From Selaginella moellendorffii (lineage: Eukaryota; Streptophyta; Lycopodiopsida; Selaginellales; Selaginellaceae): a DNA stretch of 64,000 nt. The stretch lies in contig NW_003314348.1 in assembly GCF_000143415.4 (NCBI RefSeq), positions 222,932-286,931 of the forward strand. The letters run 5' to 3'. Positions within the stretch are counted from its first letter, which is position 1. Every line of letters begins with the position of its first letter. Below the pieces are notes generated by a model. It made no database searches. It saw nothing but the letters and a program-made list of their open reading frames with translations, and was not told where the DNA came from. Made by a program: the position numbers and the translations under genes. Below, in pieces: positions 42,365-56,400 of the stretch.

Positions 42365-43104
42365 ACCTCTTCCTCCATCGCCCAAGAACACAAGAAAAAA
42401 AAAAAAAAAAACCCGAAAACAAGAGAAGAAAACAAACAAAAAGAATTGGAGCTGTCTAGAGCTCATCGATAATTCATCATTTTTCGAGAGATCAATCTCA
42501 TCAATGATTTCAATCACACAAGATTTACATTTATCCTTTCCTCGTGAAATTTGCCAATGTAATTCTTGAGTGATTCTCCATGTCAGAAGAGATTGGAACC
42601 AATTCCTTTTGGATTTCTGGCTGGCACTGGCGAAAGCAAGATCCTCCACGGAACCTCGACGAATATTCTGATTCTCGAATATGCTTGGACAGGAATATGC
42701 CCGACACGGGAAATGCGCGTGAATATGCAGGTAGCATGTTGGTGGCATATGCCGTCGGAATATTTTTGGCCGGGCTGCGTTTCCCGCCCACGATAATAGC
42801 GCGTTGTACTTTTTGGAAGAAGGTAGCGGCGTTACCTAGTTGACGGAGACCACTGTGCTGTGAGTGTAAAAGATTTTCTTCGTCTCCACAGAAGCTTCTC
42901 TCTTCTCTGCGCTTTGGCCGCCGTCGTTGACGCCCGGGCTGGGGTTTTTGGTCGCGACGCCGCGGCTTGATCCCCTTAAAGCGCGATCTCTGTGCGCTCT
43001 GGGGCGGCAAGATCCCCTTCTTGTGGATCCATCGATCGATAAATTTCCGCGCTTGCCTTGGATCGCATTGCATTGTGCTTCTTGTGCTTGATTTTGATTC
43101 GGCA
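42365..43104. other. Intergenic: S40 3' region and NADP-malic enzyme promoter
   Basis: An A-run at 42394-42411 follows the S40 stop. The stretch from about 42840 is the likely malic enzyme leader. Open frames on the minus strand here have no recognisable family and read antisense to the leader. Confidence 0.45.
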
Positions 43105-45912
<2,808 letters not shown>

Positions 45913-47215
45913 TAAACCATGAAACGTATCACACTTTCCCTGCACTTATATAGAACGGGGAAATTTTATCATGTGATTTTCTTATGAACCATAGTAAATC
46001 CTGAGGTGTGATTTTTATCTGGAGGAAGCTCAAGCATATACTAGTAAATGTTACAGTACACATCCGATGAGCGTGTGTGTCTGTACTTTTGTTTTTCTTA
46101 CCACAACGGTAACTAAGTAACGGGTGAAATGGAGCTAGATCTCCAATGATCTAGTTTTACATTCTTTTCTCACACACCACACCCACACCACACTTGAGTG
46201 TCGGGTTCAATTCCTTTGCACGCAACATAGAGACGTTGACACTAAATTGCATACAGACACCACTTCCGTGCGCTCTTTTCTTTCTGCGATGCAGTGTTTC
46301 GTACTTTGTGACTTGACCTCTGGGCCATAAGCTAAGTTCCATCGATTAAACGCCAAAAAAAGAGAGAGAGAGCTCTGTTTCTGGCTGTTACATTCTTTCT
46401 TTCGAGGTTCTTCGTTGGGATTCATCATAGCTTCGACTTCTTCTTCTTCTTCTTCTCCTGCTGGATCTGTGCTTTGCTCTTTCATCTTCTTACGCTTTCC
46501 ACAACAGTGGACGAAAGGGTGATTGCGATCACTGCCGGCCGCTACATCTTTTCCTCCTTTTCCTTCTTTGCCGCTTGCAATCACTCCTCGCTCGCGCGCC
46601 TAGAGACGCAGCTCATCGAGCACGGCAACATGAGTGCTCCACCCGCAGTGGACTCCAACCGGGCGAGATGAAACCAGGAGTTACCTCGCATCGGCAGCAA
46701 GAAAATCACCGCGCGGAGATCCAGGGGCGATCAGTATAAGTAAGCTTTGCTGTGATCTTGTCCATCTCTGTGCCTGCGTGTGCGTTCCTTGTCTTGCAGC
46801 GGCTTCCCATAACCGGGCTTGAGATCCATCGCGAGAGGGGAAAGCTGGCTGCGGCTCGGAGGAAGAAGGCGGCACCGCAGTCGAGGAGCAAGTCCTCTAT
46901 TTCTTTAATCTTCTGTGAAGGTACATTTTTGTTTCTGCATTGGATTCCTTTGCCTGTCTGCCTGTGAGAGCTGCAATACGTGCTTTCAAAGAGACCTCAA
47001 GGCTGGACAGCAGTCTCTCCTCCAGAGTGAAGCGAAGATATGATACTCTGCTTTGTTGGTTCTTGTTGTTTCTCTCTATGCCTCTTCCTAGGCTCGATGC
47101 CGAGGGACGTACCAAGGTGAGAAGCGCGAGAGAACCAAGCGTGTGCTGCTAGAAGCTGTGCAATCGCCGGGAGGTTCGTGTCTCTTTTAAGTGATCTCCG
47201 AAACGTCTTTCGAGG
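45913..47215. other. Gene-poor stretch upstream of LRR gene; possible plus-strand leader exons
   Basis: Plus-strand splice-like boundaries outline an exon at about 46800-46920 (cttgcag/CGGCTTCCC ... GTGAAG/gtacat) and perhaps more at 46978-47060 and 47092-47117. In one phase these read RLPITGLEIHRERGKLAAAR and AIRAFKETSRLDSSLSSRVK, which match no family I know. They could be leader exons of the LRR gene or an independent small gene. Simple repeats: GAGA at about 46362-46372, CTT at about 46437-46458. Nothing firmer can be supported. Confidence 0.35.
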
Positions 47216-48520
47216 ATGGATACCTGCAGAGAGAAAATGGCAGTAGCAGCACATCTTCTGGATCCACCGGGGAGGAAATCCAGGCAACCAGGTGCAGCAC
47301 AGACAAAGATTCTAGTAGCGTTTCTTCACATGACTTCCATTCTGGTCCAGCAAACATCGGCTCTCCTGTGGCTGGACTCGTTGGAAGTTTCGGCTCTAAA
47401 CGACATCCGGAGCAGCCTCCGCGACCTCCCCGGCTCGAACTTCCTGGCGAGCTGGGATTTCTCGCACGACCCCTGCAGCAGCTTCAAGGGGGTGGTGTGC
47501 TGGTCGATCGGAGGCGTCAACCACGTAACCATGCTCAGCCTTGGCAGCGGGATCGCAGGGACTCCGGGACTAGCAGGAACTCTGAGCCCATCGTTGGGGA
47601 AGCTCACGTACCTCCGGAGCTTGGCGCTCGTCCCGGGACAAGTCCACGGTTGCATCCCAGACAGCATCGCCGGCCTCAAGGACCTCCAGTTCATCGGCCT
47701 CGCCAACAATCGCCTCTCGGGCTCACTGCCATCGTCCTTCTCCGAGCTGTGCAGCGTCCAAGGCTTGGACGTGAGCTACAACGCTTTGACGGGGAGTCTA
47801 CCGGAGGGGGTGGCGAAGCTCCCGAATCTCAACACGCTGACGCTCTCGCACAACTCCATGTCGGGTGCGCTGCCGCTCTTCTCGGCCCCGCTCATCCACC
47901 TCGACCTCCAGATGAACGGCTTCACGGGGCCGATCCCCTCGCTGCCAGGAACTCTGGAGTATCTATCGCTTGCCAAGAACTGCCTCACGGGGACGATCCA
48001 GGGGATGGCTACCCTGCAGCGCCTGGCGTTCCTCGACCTGAGCTTCAACCAGTTCACCGGAGGCATCCCACCAGAGATCTTCGGCTTCCGGATCAGCAAC
48101 CTCCTCCTCCAGCGCAACCAGCTCTCGGGGCCGGTCCAGGTTCTAACATCGCCCTCCAGGCATGCAACCACGTCCTTCACAGGCATCCCAGCGATGGTAG
48201 ATCTCAGCTACAATTGCCTCACGGGGCAGGCTCCCGCGGGGCTGGCGTTCGCGCAGAAGCTCTTCCTCAACAACAATCGCTTCTCCGGGGCGGTGCCGCA
48301 GGAGTTTGTGGACGCCATGGTGTTCGGGGACCTCCAGGTCTTGTACCTCCAGCACAACTACATCGCCAACATCAACCTGGCGTCCACCATCCCGCTGCCA
48401 ACTACATGCACATTTTGCATCCAGTACAATTGCCTCAGCCCGCCGCAGCAATCGTCGTGTCCATTCAACGTCGGGAGACAAGCGTCCAGGCCGATGACCC
48501 AGTGCTCCACCTTTCACTGA
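47216..48520 (+). CDS. Secreted leucine-rich repeat protein
   Basis: One open frame of 434 residues. The N-terminus up to about residue 55 contains a hydrophobic stretch (KILVAFLHMTSILVQQTSAL) that could be a signal if a downstream Met is used. Then an LRRNT-like cap (ALNDIRSSLRDLPGSNFLAS, then DPCSSFKGVVC) and about ten plant extracellular LRRs such as LKDLQFIGLANNRLSGSLPS and LAFLDLSFNQFTGGIPPEIF. It ends with a Cys pair cap (CTFCIQYNCLSPPQQSSC) and no transmembrane or kinase domain, so it is an apoplastic LRR protein, similar in size to PGIP-like/LRR-only family members. The actual start is uncertain. An overlapping long frame in another phase is a GC-bias shadow. Confidence 0.85.
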   Translation: MDTCREKMAVAAHLLDPPGRKSRQPGAAQTKILVAFLHMTSILVQQTSALLWLDSLEVSALNDIRSSLRDLPGSNFLASWDFSHDPCSSFKGVVCWSIGGVNHVTMLSLGSGIAGTPGLAGTLSPSLGKLTYLRSLALVPGQVHGCIPDSIAGLKDLQFIGLANNRLSGSLPSSFSELCSVQGLDVSYNALTGSLPEGVAKLPNLNTLTLSHNSMSGALPLFSAPLIHLDLQMNGFTGPIPSLPGTLEYLSLAKNCLTGTIQGMATLQRLAFLDLSFNQFTGGIPPEIFGFRISNLLLQRNQLSGPVQVLTSPSRHATTSFTGIPAMVDLSYNCLTGQAPAGLAFAQKLFLNNNRFSGAVPQEFVDAMVFGDLQVLYLQHNYIANINLASTIPLPTTCTFCIQYNCLSPPQQSSCPFNVGRQASRPMTQCSTFH

Positions 48521-48573
48521 GACCATGTAATTGCTACATAGAAAAAAAGGCTTTACGAAGGTGGTGGCAATAA

Positions 48574-49361
48574 ATTGTAACTCTTACATTGTGATAATAG
48601 TTTAGATTGAACCATTCATGGAATTAGAACTCAAAGCAACTACAAAGTAGTAGACTCAATTAAGTTTGTATGTAAGCTGAGTTTGTATTCAACTGGAGCC
48701 ACTCCTTGAAAAAATTGTGCTCCAAACAAGCAACATTAAATTAGATCTCAAAATGTCCATGCAACTCCTCATACCATTTTTTCTGCTAGCTTATCCAACT
48801 CCTAGGTAACCACACACTTTGAAGAATGCATCACTAAAGCCAAGGATGGATCAATTCATATATCTAAATAGTTAACATATACCAGCTAGACATAATGTAT
48901 GTCTTCTGAAAGAAAAAGAATTTGAAGAACATTGCAGCAACAATAGATATTACAAAGTTTTGCTTTACACCAGTGAATAGCCAAGATTGAAAGTTTGTAG
49001 GAGCACCAAGTATATGATGATAGTGTGTTTCAAATGTAGATATTGAATTCAAAGCTAACTCTAAAAACTTGAGCATGGATCTCTTTAGAACTACTATTCT
49101 TTCTTCCTTTGTTATCACTTGATCTTTTCCTATAAGCCAGAGCAAGGGCCATAAGCTAAGAAGCCATATGATCTCTCTATCTAGCTCACACCATTCCAAA
49201 ATTAGCAAATTCTATATACTAGTCCCCATGAGGCTGTCTATTGGGATGTTGTAGAGGATACTTCTGGCTTAGCTAAGTGTTTCAGAAGATGTAAAAGATG
49301 GCATCCAAGATTGCTAAAATGCTCAAAACTTAAAACTTTTGTGGTTTTTATATTGATAAAT
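48574..49361. other. AT-rich stretch with no assignable gene
   Basis: Base composition changes sharply after the LRR gene. The only longer frame is on the minus strand (49208-48864, about 114 codons, including HILGAPTNFQSWLFTGVKQN); I cannot assign it, and it may be repeat-derived. No RNA gene was seen. Confidence 0.35.
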
Positions 49362-50118
49362 TGTAAAATAGAGTTAATATGCCAACAAACATAAAGTGGG
49401 AGTGAAATTTCTAAAGATGCTCAAAGAATGAGCATAAAGTGATTCTTTAGAAAAGGATAATAAATAAGTCTAGACTAACACGTGGCAGGTGTTGTGACAT
49501 GAAATTAAAACCCTAGAACCCAAAAACTTGAAATAGAACAATGTCAACATCTTGGCAAAAACCAAATGTTTGAAATGTCAAAGGCCAAACATATTCAAGG
49601 TTTAATATATTCAGATCTGAAATCCCAAAGCAATCATCTCTCTAACCCTAAAGGGTTTGATAAGTCCAAAAATTCCAAAGGAATTACATGGTGGGAAACA
49701 TTAAAGAGTATAACATGAATGATTTAGTGAAATATTCAAGAGTTGACACTACTTACAAGGCTTGAATTGTGTTGCAATGTTTCGAAATGCATTCCAAAAT
49801 CTTTGAAATCCTAGAGATTAATAGGCCTTACTAAACAGGCTTCAAAACCCTAATTTAGTGGTAGTGTTGGTAAACACTATTATGGATGAAGAATAAAGGA
49901 CATTAAAGGATGGTATTCCTTATGGACAGATGGTTTAGTCTTGAAGAGACAAGATTATAAATGGTTTTAGAGTGTTAATATATCACCTTAAACACATAGA
50001 ATGCAAAGTTAGTGTGGTTTTGAAATCACCTTTGGGGGCTTACAAGTTGGGAGTTGAGTGAGACTCTTCCAAGTAGTCAAAAGTATAATTAATTAACTAC
50101 AGTAAAATAAAAAAAATT
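49362..50118 (+). mobile_element. Old, decayed LTR of the H family
   Basis: Aligning by eye with the H LTRs downstream, the same ordered phrases recur: GATGCTCAAAGAATGAGCA versus GTGCTCAAGGAACAAGCA, TTTAGAAAAGG, ACACGTGG, GTGGTAGTGTTGGTAAAC versus GTGGCAGTGTTGGTGAAC, GACTCTTCCAAGTAGTC versus GACTCCTCCAAGTGGTC. Most differences replace C/G by T/A. The minisatellite section is missing. Boundaries are approximate. Confidence 0.65.
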
Positions 50119-50489
50119 GTCAACACAAACCTAAAGCTAAGGATGAAATCATGGCAAACCTATTAGTTAGGTGTGAGCCAAGTGGATAGTTTCGATATAA
50201 GGAATATATCCTAAAACTTGGTTAGGCATAATAATATTCATAAAATATACTTATTAAGATAAAATATTTCATCACATTACTAAAGAAAATAAGAATAACT
50301 TCTCAATATTTGTGGCAAGGATAACATTTGAAGATTTGTCCAATTGGGAAATTTATTTATTATTTCACAATAGAAAGAGCATCAAGAGTATCCACTTTCT
50401 ATTCAGTTTAGAGTTGTTAGTGTGGCAAATAATACAACAATGCTAAGACAAGACTTTGAGGCCACTCTAAGAATATTTATATTTTTTTA

Positions 50490-51355
50490 GAGCCTAGACC
50501 ATGGTTGGTCCCAACCGCATTCGGCTGAAATCCCGATTGCCGCCAAACACGGTCGGACAGCTCTGTTTGGTGATTCTGTTCACCGATTATAATGGTGATC
50601 ACGCTCGCAGGGGCTAGATTTCCGATGCTGCTGCGGCTAGGCTATCGCCATCACCACTACATCTCCACCGCTTTGCTGTTCTCCTGCTGCTATGGACAAT
50701 CCATCCACAAATGCCCAGTCCAGCAAGCCTACATTGAATCCAACCAAGAGGGCTATAGCTTGTAGGAGTTGCGTGCATACTGAGCTCTATAAAGCGATAC
50801 TTCTCTGCTTTCAATTGAGCGTGGAGCAGCTTGCTAAGATCTCGCAAATCGCCTAGTTTGCGACGCTTGAACTATAATTTTTGCCCTAAAATAGAAATTA
50901 CAATTCCAGTGATTTCAGAGCGATTCTAGTGATTCTGGCACAATTGAGCAATGGCACCTAATTAGGCATGGTCTTATGTTACCAAGCTTGGCAAAAGAGT
51001 TGGGTGTTGGAAATGTAATTATTGTGGAAAATGTATAGCGGTCCGCTGAAATGAATTAAGGTGCATCTTGCTAAAATTTCTAAGCATGACATTGAAGTAT
51101 GTAATGTTTCAAATGTTCCTCTTCATGTTCAGAACCAAACTCACCAAATGTTTGTGGAACAAATTGTAAATACCTCTTTGTTTTTACCTTCTACAGCAAA
51201 TCTACAAAGTAGGCATTTTGATGGGGTATTTGCTTCTAAAGCTGGTACACTTTTATTAGTGTGGTTTTAATAAAAATGTATTTTTTTATCAAAAAAATTT
51301 TGTGAACCGTTCGGCTGTTTGGCATTTTCACAGCCAGTCGATAACCACGGTCGGG
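50490..51355 (+). mobile_element. hAT-like DNA transposon remnant with BED-finger relic
   Basis: Around 50975-51240 the plus strand reads, with one stop and a frame change, TKLGKRVGCWKCNYCGK then HLAKISKHDIEVCNVSN and VPLHVQNQTHQMF, the CxxC...H layout of BED zinc fingers at the N-terminus of hAT transposases. The ends GACCATGGTT (about 50497) and the complement of AACCACGGTC (51343-51352) form an imperfect terminal inverted repeat, with CGGCTG and GCCAAAC phrases nearby on both sides. No catalytic transposase domain remains. Confidence 0.5.
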
Positions 51356-51362
51356 GGGTCAG

Positions 51363-52326
51363 TGTAAGACACAAATCCCTAAGCCCCAAAGTGGAGCCGA
51401 AAGGGTGCCATGTGGTAGTGGCCGAAGCGAATGCCAAACGAGCGTAACACGTTTGGACTAAAAGCTTCGACTTGAAAAGTCGAGAGCAGGAGTGGAACTC
51501 TCAATGAAATGCTCAAGGAACAAGCACAAAGTGAGCAATAAGTGAGTCTCTAGAAAAGGGACACAAGAGGACCAACACATGACACGTGGAGGAATTTGAG
51601 ATGGACCCAAGATGGACCCGAGATAGAGTTCAAGATGGAGTCTGAGATGGACTCGAGATGGAGTCCGAGATGGAGTCCAAGAGCCGGCTCTAGTTCCCCT
51701 GGGAGATCGACTGGCCGATGCTCCCAATCCAAGTGTGGGTGGCACTACTTACTTGGATACCTGGTGTGGCTCAACAGAACCTCACTCTAAGCCCATGGCT
51801 AGAGCACCTGAAGGTGGAAGGCGGGGAGAGTACCCACGAGGCTCACGTAAGGCCGTGGTGTTCCAAAATGTTGCCCCAAAGTCCCAGACTGTGAAAAGGA
51901 GGAGGAGCCGTCCTCTAGTGTAGAGACCAAGGATACAGTCATGTGAGGAGGTAATCCCAGAGGACTGAGGGACTTAGTGGTTGGGCTTGTGGGCCTTGAT
52001 CCAGTGGCAGTGTTGGTGAACATGGCCATAGACAAAAAGGGACTTGGTGGGGACTGGAAAAGGGATATTGGGGAAGGCAAACCCCCATGTCTGTGGGCAT
52101 CCTAAGGATGCTAAGGAGTGGATCGGGGATGATCACTCATGGATGGATGGCTTAGTCTTTGAGAGATGGGACTGTGATGCAGGTGGTGTTAGACTACCGG
52201 TGTGACCAAGGTGAAGGGGCATGGCCTTAGCGTAATGGGTTAGTATGTTGGTGGTACCTTAGAGTGTCGGTCTTGGGATCGGGCACATGGAGCACTTGGA
52301 CTAAGTGCAAGGGATGAGTGGCATGG
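51363..52326 (+). repeat. H-family LTR A, 5' part
   Basis: It begins TGTAAGACACAAA, the mirror of the ending CTTACA at 59732. The sequence matches LTR B at 61048 almost phrase by phrase but carries only about six minisatellite units (51598-51690) and lacks about 400 bp that follow the minisatellite in LTR B. It is interrupted at 52326 by a younger retrotransposon and resumes after 59603. Net length without the insertion is 1093 bp. Confidence 0.88.
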
Positions 52327-53473
52327 TGTCGCGCATGTGACTTCGGGTATCGAAAGTTACCTGTCGACCAGTCCTTACGGACACTCTTACCTTACTGCCA
52401 CGATGGTAGGAGGTCGGTATTGCTGGACCCTTTATTAGTCCCTCTTGTTCAAGTGTTAGTAAACTGGACTTTGCATCTGTACTTGGCCGGATGAGCATAA
52501 GGAAGGAATTCCTAAGTGTCTATTTAGCTGAGCATACTCGGCCCGGCTTGTTAGTTCTCTTTTGCTCTGTCTTGCACTGGCTTGACAAGAACCCTCGCGT
52601 ATTGAGATTGGTACCTCAATATCGCTACATGATAGCTTACCGTGTCTGCCAAACACCCTCGCTATCATGCCCTTTGTGTTAGTCTCATTTCGGTCCCAAA
52701 TGCTATTTATGGAAAGTGTCCAGATTTGCTCATTTGGCATATCTACGGAATGTAGAGATCGGCCTGAACACAATGGTGTTCGTCCCGTGTCCAAATTCAC
52801 AATCAAAGGACATTCCATATTTAGTAAGTTTCAAGTTTGTCCCAGAGACTAACTCCTGATACTAAGGGAGGCTTGGGGTGAAAGCCCAAAGCGTGTGTTC
52901 CTCAAGGGGGGGGGGGCTATGGGGGGTTCCAAATGTATAGTAGGGATAGCGGGTAGGTCGGGCATGGCCGACCAACCTGAGGCATAGTCTAGCTCCCGCT
53001 TGCGTGCCTGTCCTTGTTCTGCGTCCGGCTTGGGTCTAAGCCCAAGTTCCATTCCATGCTAGTTGGTGGAGTACCCATACTCTCACGTTAGGCCACCGGT
53101 ATGCCGAAATAGCGCCAGACTCCGTTTGGCTCCGTTTTGCGTGCTGGTCCTGGCATTGGTATGCTGGTTGCTCCAGGACTGTTCCAAGTCGCTCCGGGCT
53201 CCTGTCCCTTCGCTCCTTGGGCTATATGCTCGGGAGTTGCTCCGTGGTCCGGTTTCATCACTCCTTGGCGTCACGCTTGGGAGTTTGGCACCGTTCCTTC
53301 GTTCAGTGGCCCAAGGCCCTGAACCTCGGGTTCCTATGGACACGTGGCACGGACACGTGGTATGTGACACGTGGCATTTGTCACGTGGCACAAAGAGGGT
53401 TTAGGTTCCGCTTCGTGGTGTTATCCTATGGTAAATCACCATAGGATAAAGGGTCAAAACCACGTGCGCTACA
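52327..53473 (+). repeat. 5' LTR of the young element
   Basis: It begins TGTCGCGCATG and ends GTGCGCTACA. It contains an 11-G run (52906-52916) and five CACGTG boxes in the last 133 bp. All bases I compared match the 3' LTR, including the G-run length. Confidence 0.95.
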
Positions 53474-56400
53474 TTTGGTATCAGAGAATGAGTCTCAGCG
53501 AGTACTATTCAATGAGATTGGGCAACTAGTCTTGTTGCATACGCAGAGATGAAAACGATGATCCGAGTGGGTACACGTTTGGGTGCAAAGACTTCGGAAT
53601 TGTTCCTTGGGTATAAATATTGTTACCTTTTTTGTTCCATATTATGTGAGCTTGCTCTTGGGCTCATAGGGTGGACTGAGTTGTTCCGGTTGCACGAGTT
53701 TGCGCTTGGGCTCGTGAGTGAGGCACATTAGCAACTCAAGGTTACACTTTGAGTTGGCAGGATTAATGTTAGCCTATCGGTGGATCCATGAGTTGTTCCA
53801 TGTACCGTGGGTTAAGTAAACCTTTCCCTGGGTTTGCTATGAGTGGCAAATAGGCTGGTCCGTAGCTGTTTAGCACGGCACTAGTGGATCCTTCCTAGGC
53901 ATGATTATAAGTGGATCAATCAAGACTATAAGGGATTAGTCTATTGGTTCAAATAGTCATGGCCGTGCTCTCTTATAAACTTTTCTTCGATTGAACTGAA
54001 GGCAGTGCGAAAGCAAGTTTGAGGTTTGGTCAAAGATGAGACCGAAAAGAGAGTCATCGGGGACGAAGGATCAAACACGTAAATCATTTTCTCTTCTTGG
54101 AGAGATGATTTGCAACGAGGTGTTAACTCATTGCTTGTGTTCACATTATGCAATCAAGAGTCCCTACCTTGATGCATATTGGAGATGATGGTCTTACAAA
54201 TGGTGAGTTGTGGGATGGATAGCGGTGAAACGCTAAACCATTTTATCTAGACTTGCTATCGGAAGACTTGGGTTGCAATGCTCAATTCTTTTCCGGGGAA
54301 CCTTGCTATTGCTCCTTGAGTAGCTTGGTGTTGGAATAGTTTTGAGATTGGTCGGAAAGAGAGTGGCATAAGCTTGTCTGTGTTGTGAACAAAAGTTAGT
54401 GGTGTTGGGTGTCGTAAATCTCTATTGGTGGAGTGTGGCATTTATGTTGCATTTTGTCTAATCGAGTTGGCATTTGATACTCACATAAACATTTGAAGTA
54501 ATGACATAAGCCTTGCTCATTGCGTTACTCAATTGATGATCAAGTCATTGTGATTTATATCATATCCATGTGATAATGAGCAATGTGTTTACGAAGTTGC
54601 TTGGGTAAATGATGATCAACCCCAAAGTGGTTGATGGAGAAGCTAGTCTACTTGCACGAAGTAGCATTGTAGTAGCCTTGACTGGATTCTCAATGGTGGT
54701 CCATTATGCTAAGCTTATGTTGGTACCTTGTTTCCTTGAGGGTTTGCCCATAAGGTGTTGGGAATGGGTTGTAGCATTCATTTGTTATAGCTCATCTGTT
54801 GATCCGTTAGCACTTGGAGTAGATTATTGGATGGAGAAGGTGTGAGGTTGAAGCATTGACATCGCTAGCACTTGTGTTAGTGGAAGTGGCATTGTTGATT
54901 CGAGTGATGAGGAATTTTCCTTAGAGCTTGATTTTCCATGTCATTTTTCTTGTTAGTGTTTTGGCTTCACATTGGATCTTGAAGGTGATTGAAGAAGAGT
55001 GTTAGTGCAATATGGATATCCGAAGATGTGGTCTTCGTGATCAAGTCTTGGATGTTCATTTTGCATTTTGCGGATGTCGGTGTTGGATGTCGGAAAAATG
55101 GGCAAAGATGTTCGATGCTTAAGCATGTTGTTCGATCATGAGAATTTGTGTTGAGGTGAGCCTATGTGAAGTTGTTGGTAGGAGGAAGTTGGTTGAGTCT
55201 TGAAAGTTTGCATTCCTGGACTGAGAGTTATTCTTTCTCTAGGATGGAAATTTTCCACAAATTTTCTTAGACTTTTCCAATGGCTGATCTATTGATCATT
55301 TTGTCCGAAAACCATTCCGTTTTCGAAAGCCAGTACAAACTAGTGAAGGGGTTGGAGTTGACTTCGGTTGGCTTAGATCCTAGTAAGTAGTTTGTATGAT
55401 GCGACCCGAAAGGGATGCTGACTTTTGGGGCTAAGATAATTGAGTTGGATAGAGTTTGAAGTTAGTGTAGAAAAGTGGCCGTTGCACTTTTCTAAGAAGG
55501 GTGACTCTTGTGCCTTTCTTTTGTAGCATTATGCTCGGTGGCAAGTTGCACCTTGCATTTCGCTAAGACTCTATGAGAGTAGTGAGCTCTCACTGACCTT
55601 GACTTAGTCTTGGTAGCCCTGCACCTTGGCTGAGGATGGTGATGTCCAACTTAGTTGTTTGAGGTTGAGATGTTGGTACCCGTACTATAGCTTTGTCTAT
55701 GAGGAGGTTGTGTACCGATATGATCCATCTCATGGTCTTCACTTTAGTTTCGACTGAGTGTTGATCACATAGCTAGCCTCTTCAAGGCATGCTCAGAGCT
55801 ATTGACTAAATGCATTAGTGAGCTTCTTGCGGTTGAGTTGGATTCGAGTGGTCATTTAGTTTGTGCTTGTCTATGAACTTTTATCTCGTACCTGGGGTAT
55901 TATGTTCATGTTGGACAAGTATGTAACTCGATGACATGAGTTAGTGTTTGGGTCTTGTGAAGGCAAGTTGAAGGGCGATTGTTAGTTGCTTTGCGACTAG
56001 TGATTACTTGTAGACTTCATCAAGGACAATTGACACTTGCTTTGCTCGATGATGATTTAGCAGTGATGGGCTTGCTTTACCGGATGGTGTTGCGGAGGAT
56101 CGTGTCGTTAGACTTGCATAGCTTTCCTATGTTAGTATATCGATTCTATCTCTGTCGATATCATTTGGTTACGTTTAGTCCGTAATGTTGGATTTCATTG
56201 AGTCTTGGACGTGGTGAATCACTCCTTGATGATGTGTTATCTGTAACTGAGTATTGTTAGAGGATTGGTCTCGGATACTAAGTATAGTATCTTCGACTTT
56301 GGTTAGCTTGGTTGCTGGAAAGCTCCAAGTGGTAATTCACTCTTGCTTTCTTCTAGCTTTATCCTGGTGTTGATGCCATTAAAGTGATGCCTTATCGTTG

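Noticed and set aside
42531-43073. A 180-codon minus-strand frame upstream of malic enzyme
   Set aside because: It lies antisense to the probable malic enzyme leader, is Arg/Lys/Ser-rich, and has no recognisable motif or splice context.
46207-46584. A minus-strand frame with a Glu run downstream of malic enzyme
   Set aside because: The Glu run is the translation of a CTT microsatellite and the rest shows no family; kept only as part of an unresolved stretch.
47191-48573. A 460-codon frame overlapping the LRR gene in another phase
   Set aside because: The overlapping frame has the Pro/Arg/Gln-rich composition of a shifted GC-rich gene, whereas the LRR frame shows regular family repeats.
53083-53404. 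Frames of 102-113 codons conserved in both LTRs of the young element
   Set aside because: They are identical only because the LTRs are identical; both strands are open, they contain no domain, and they coincide with the G-box cluster.
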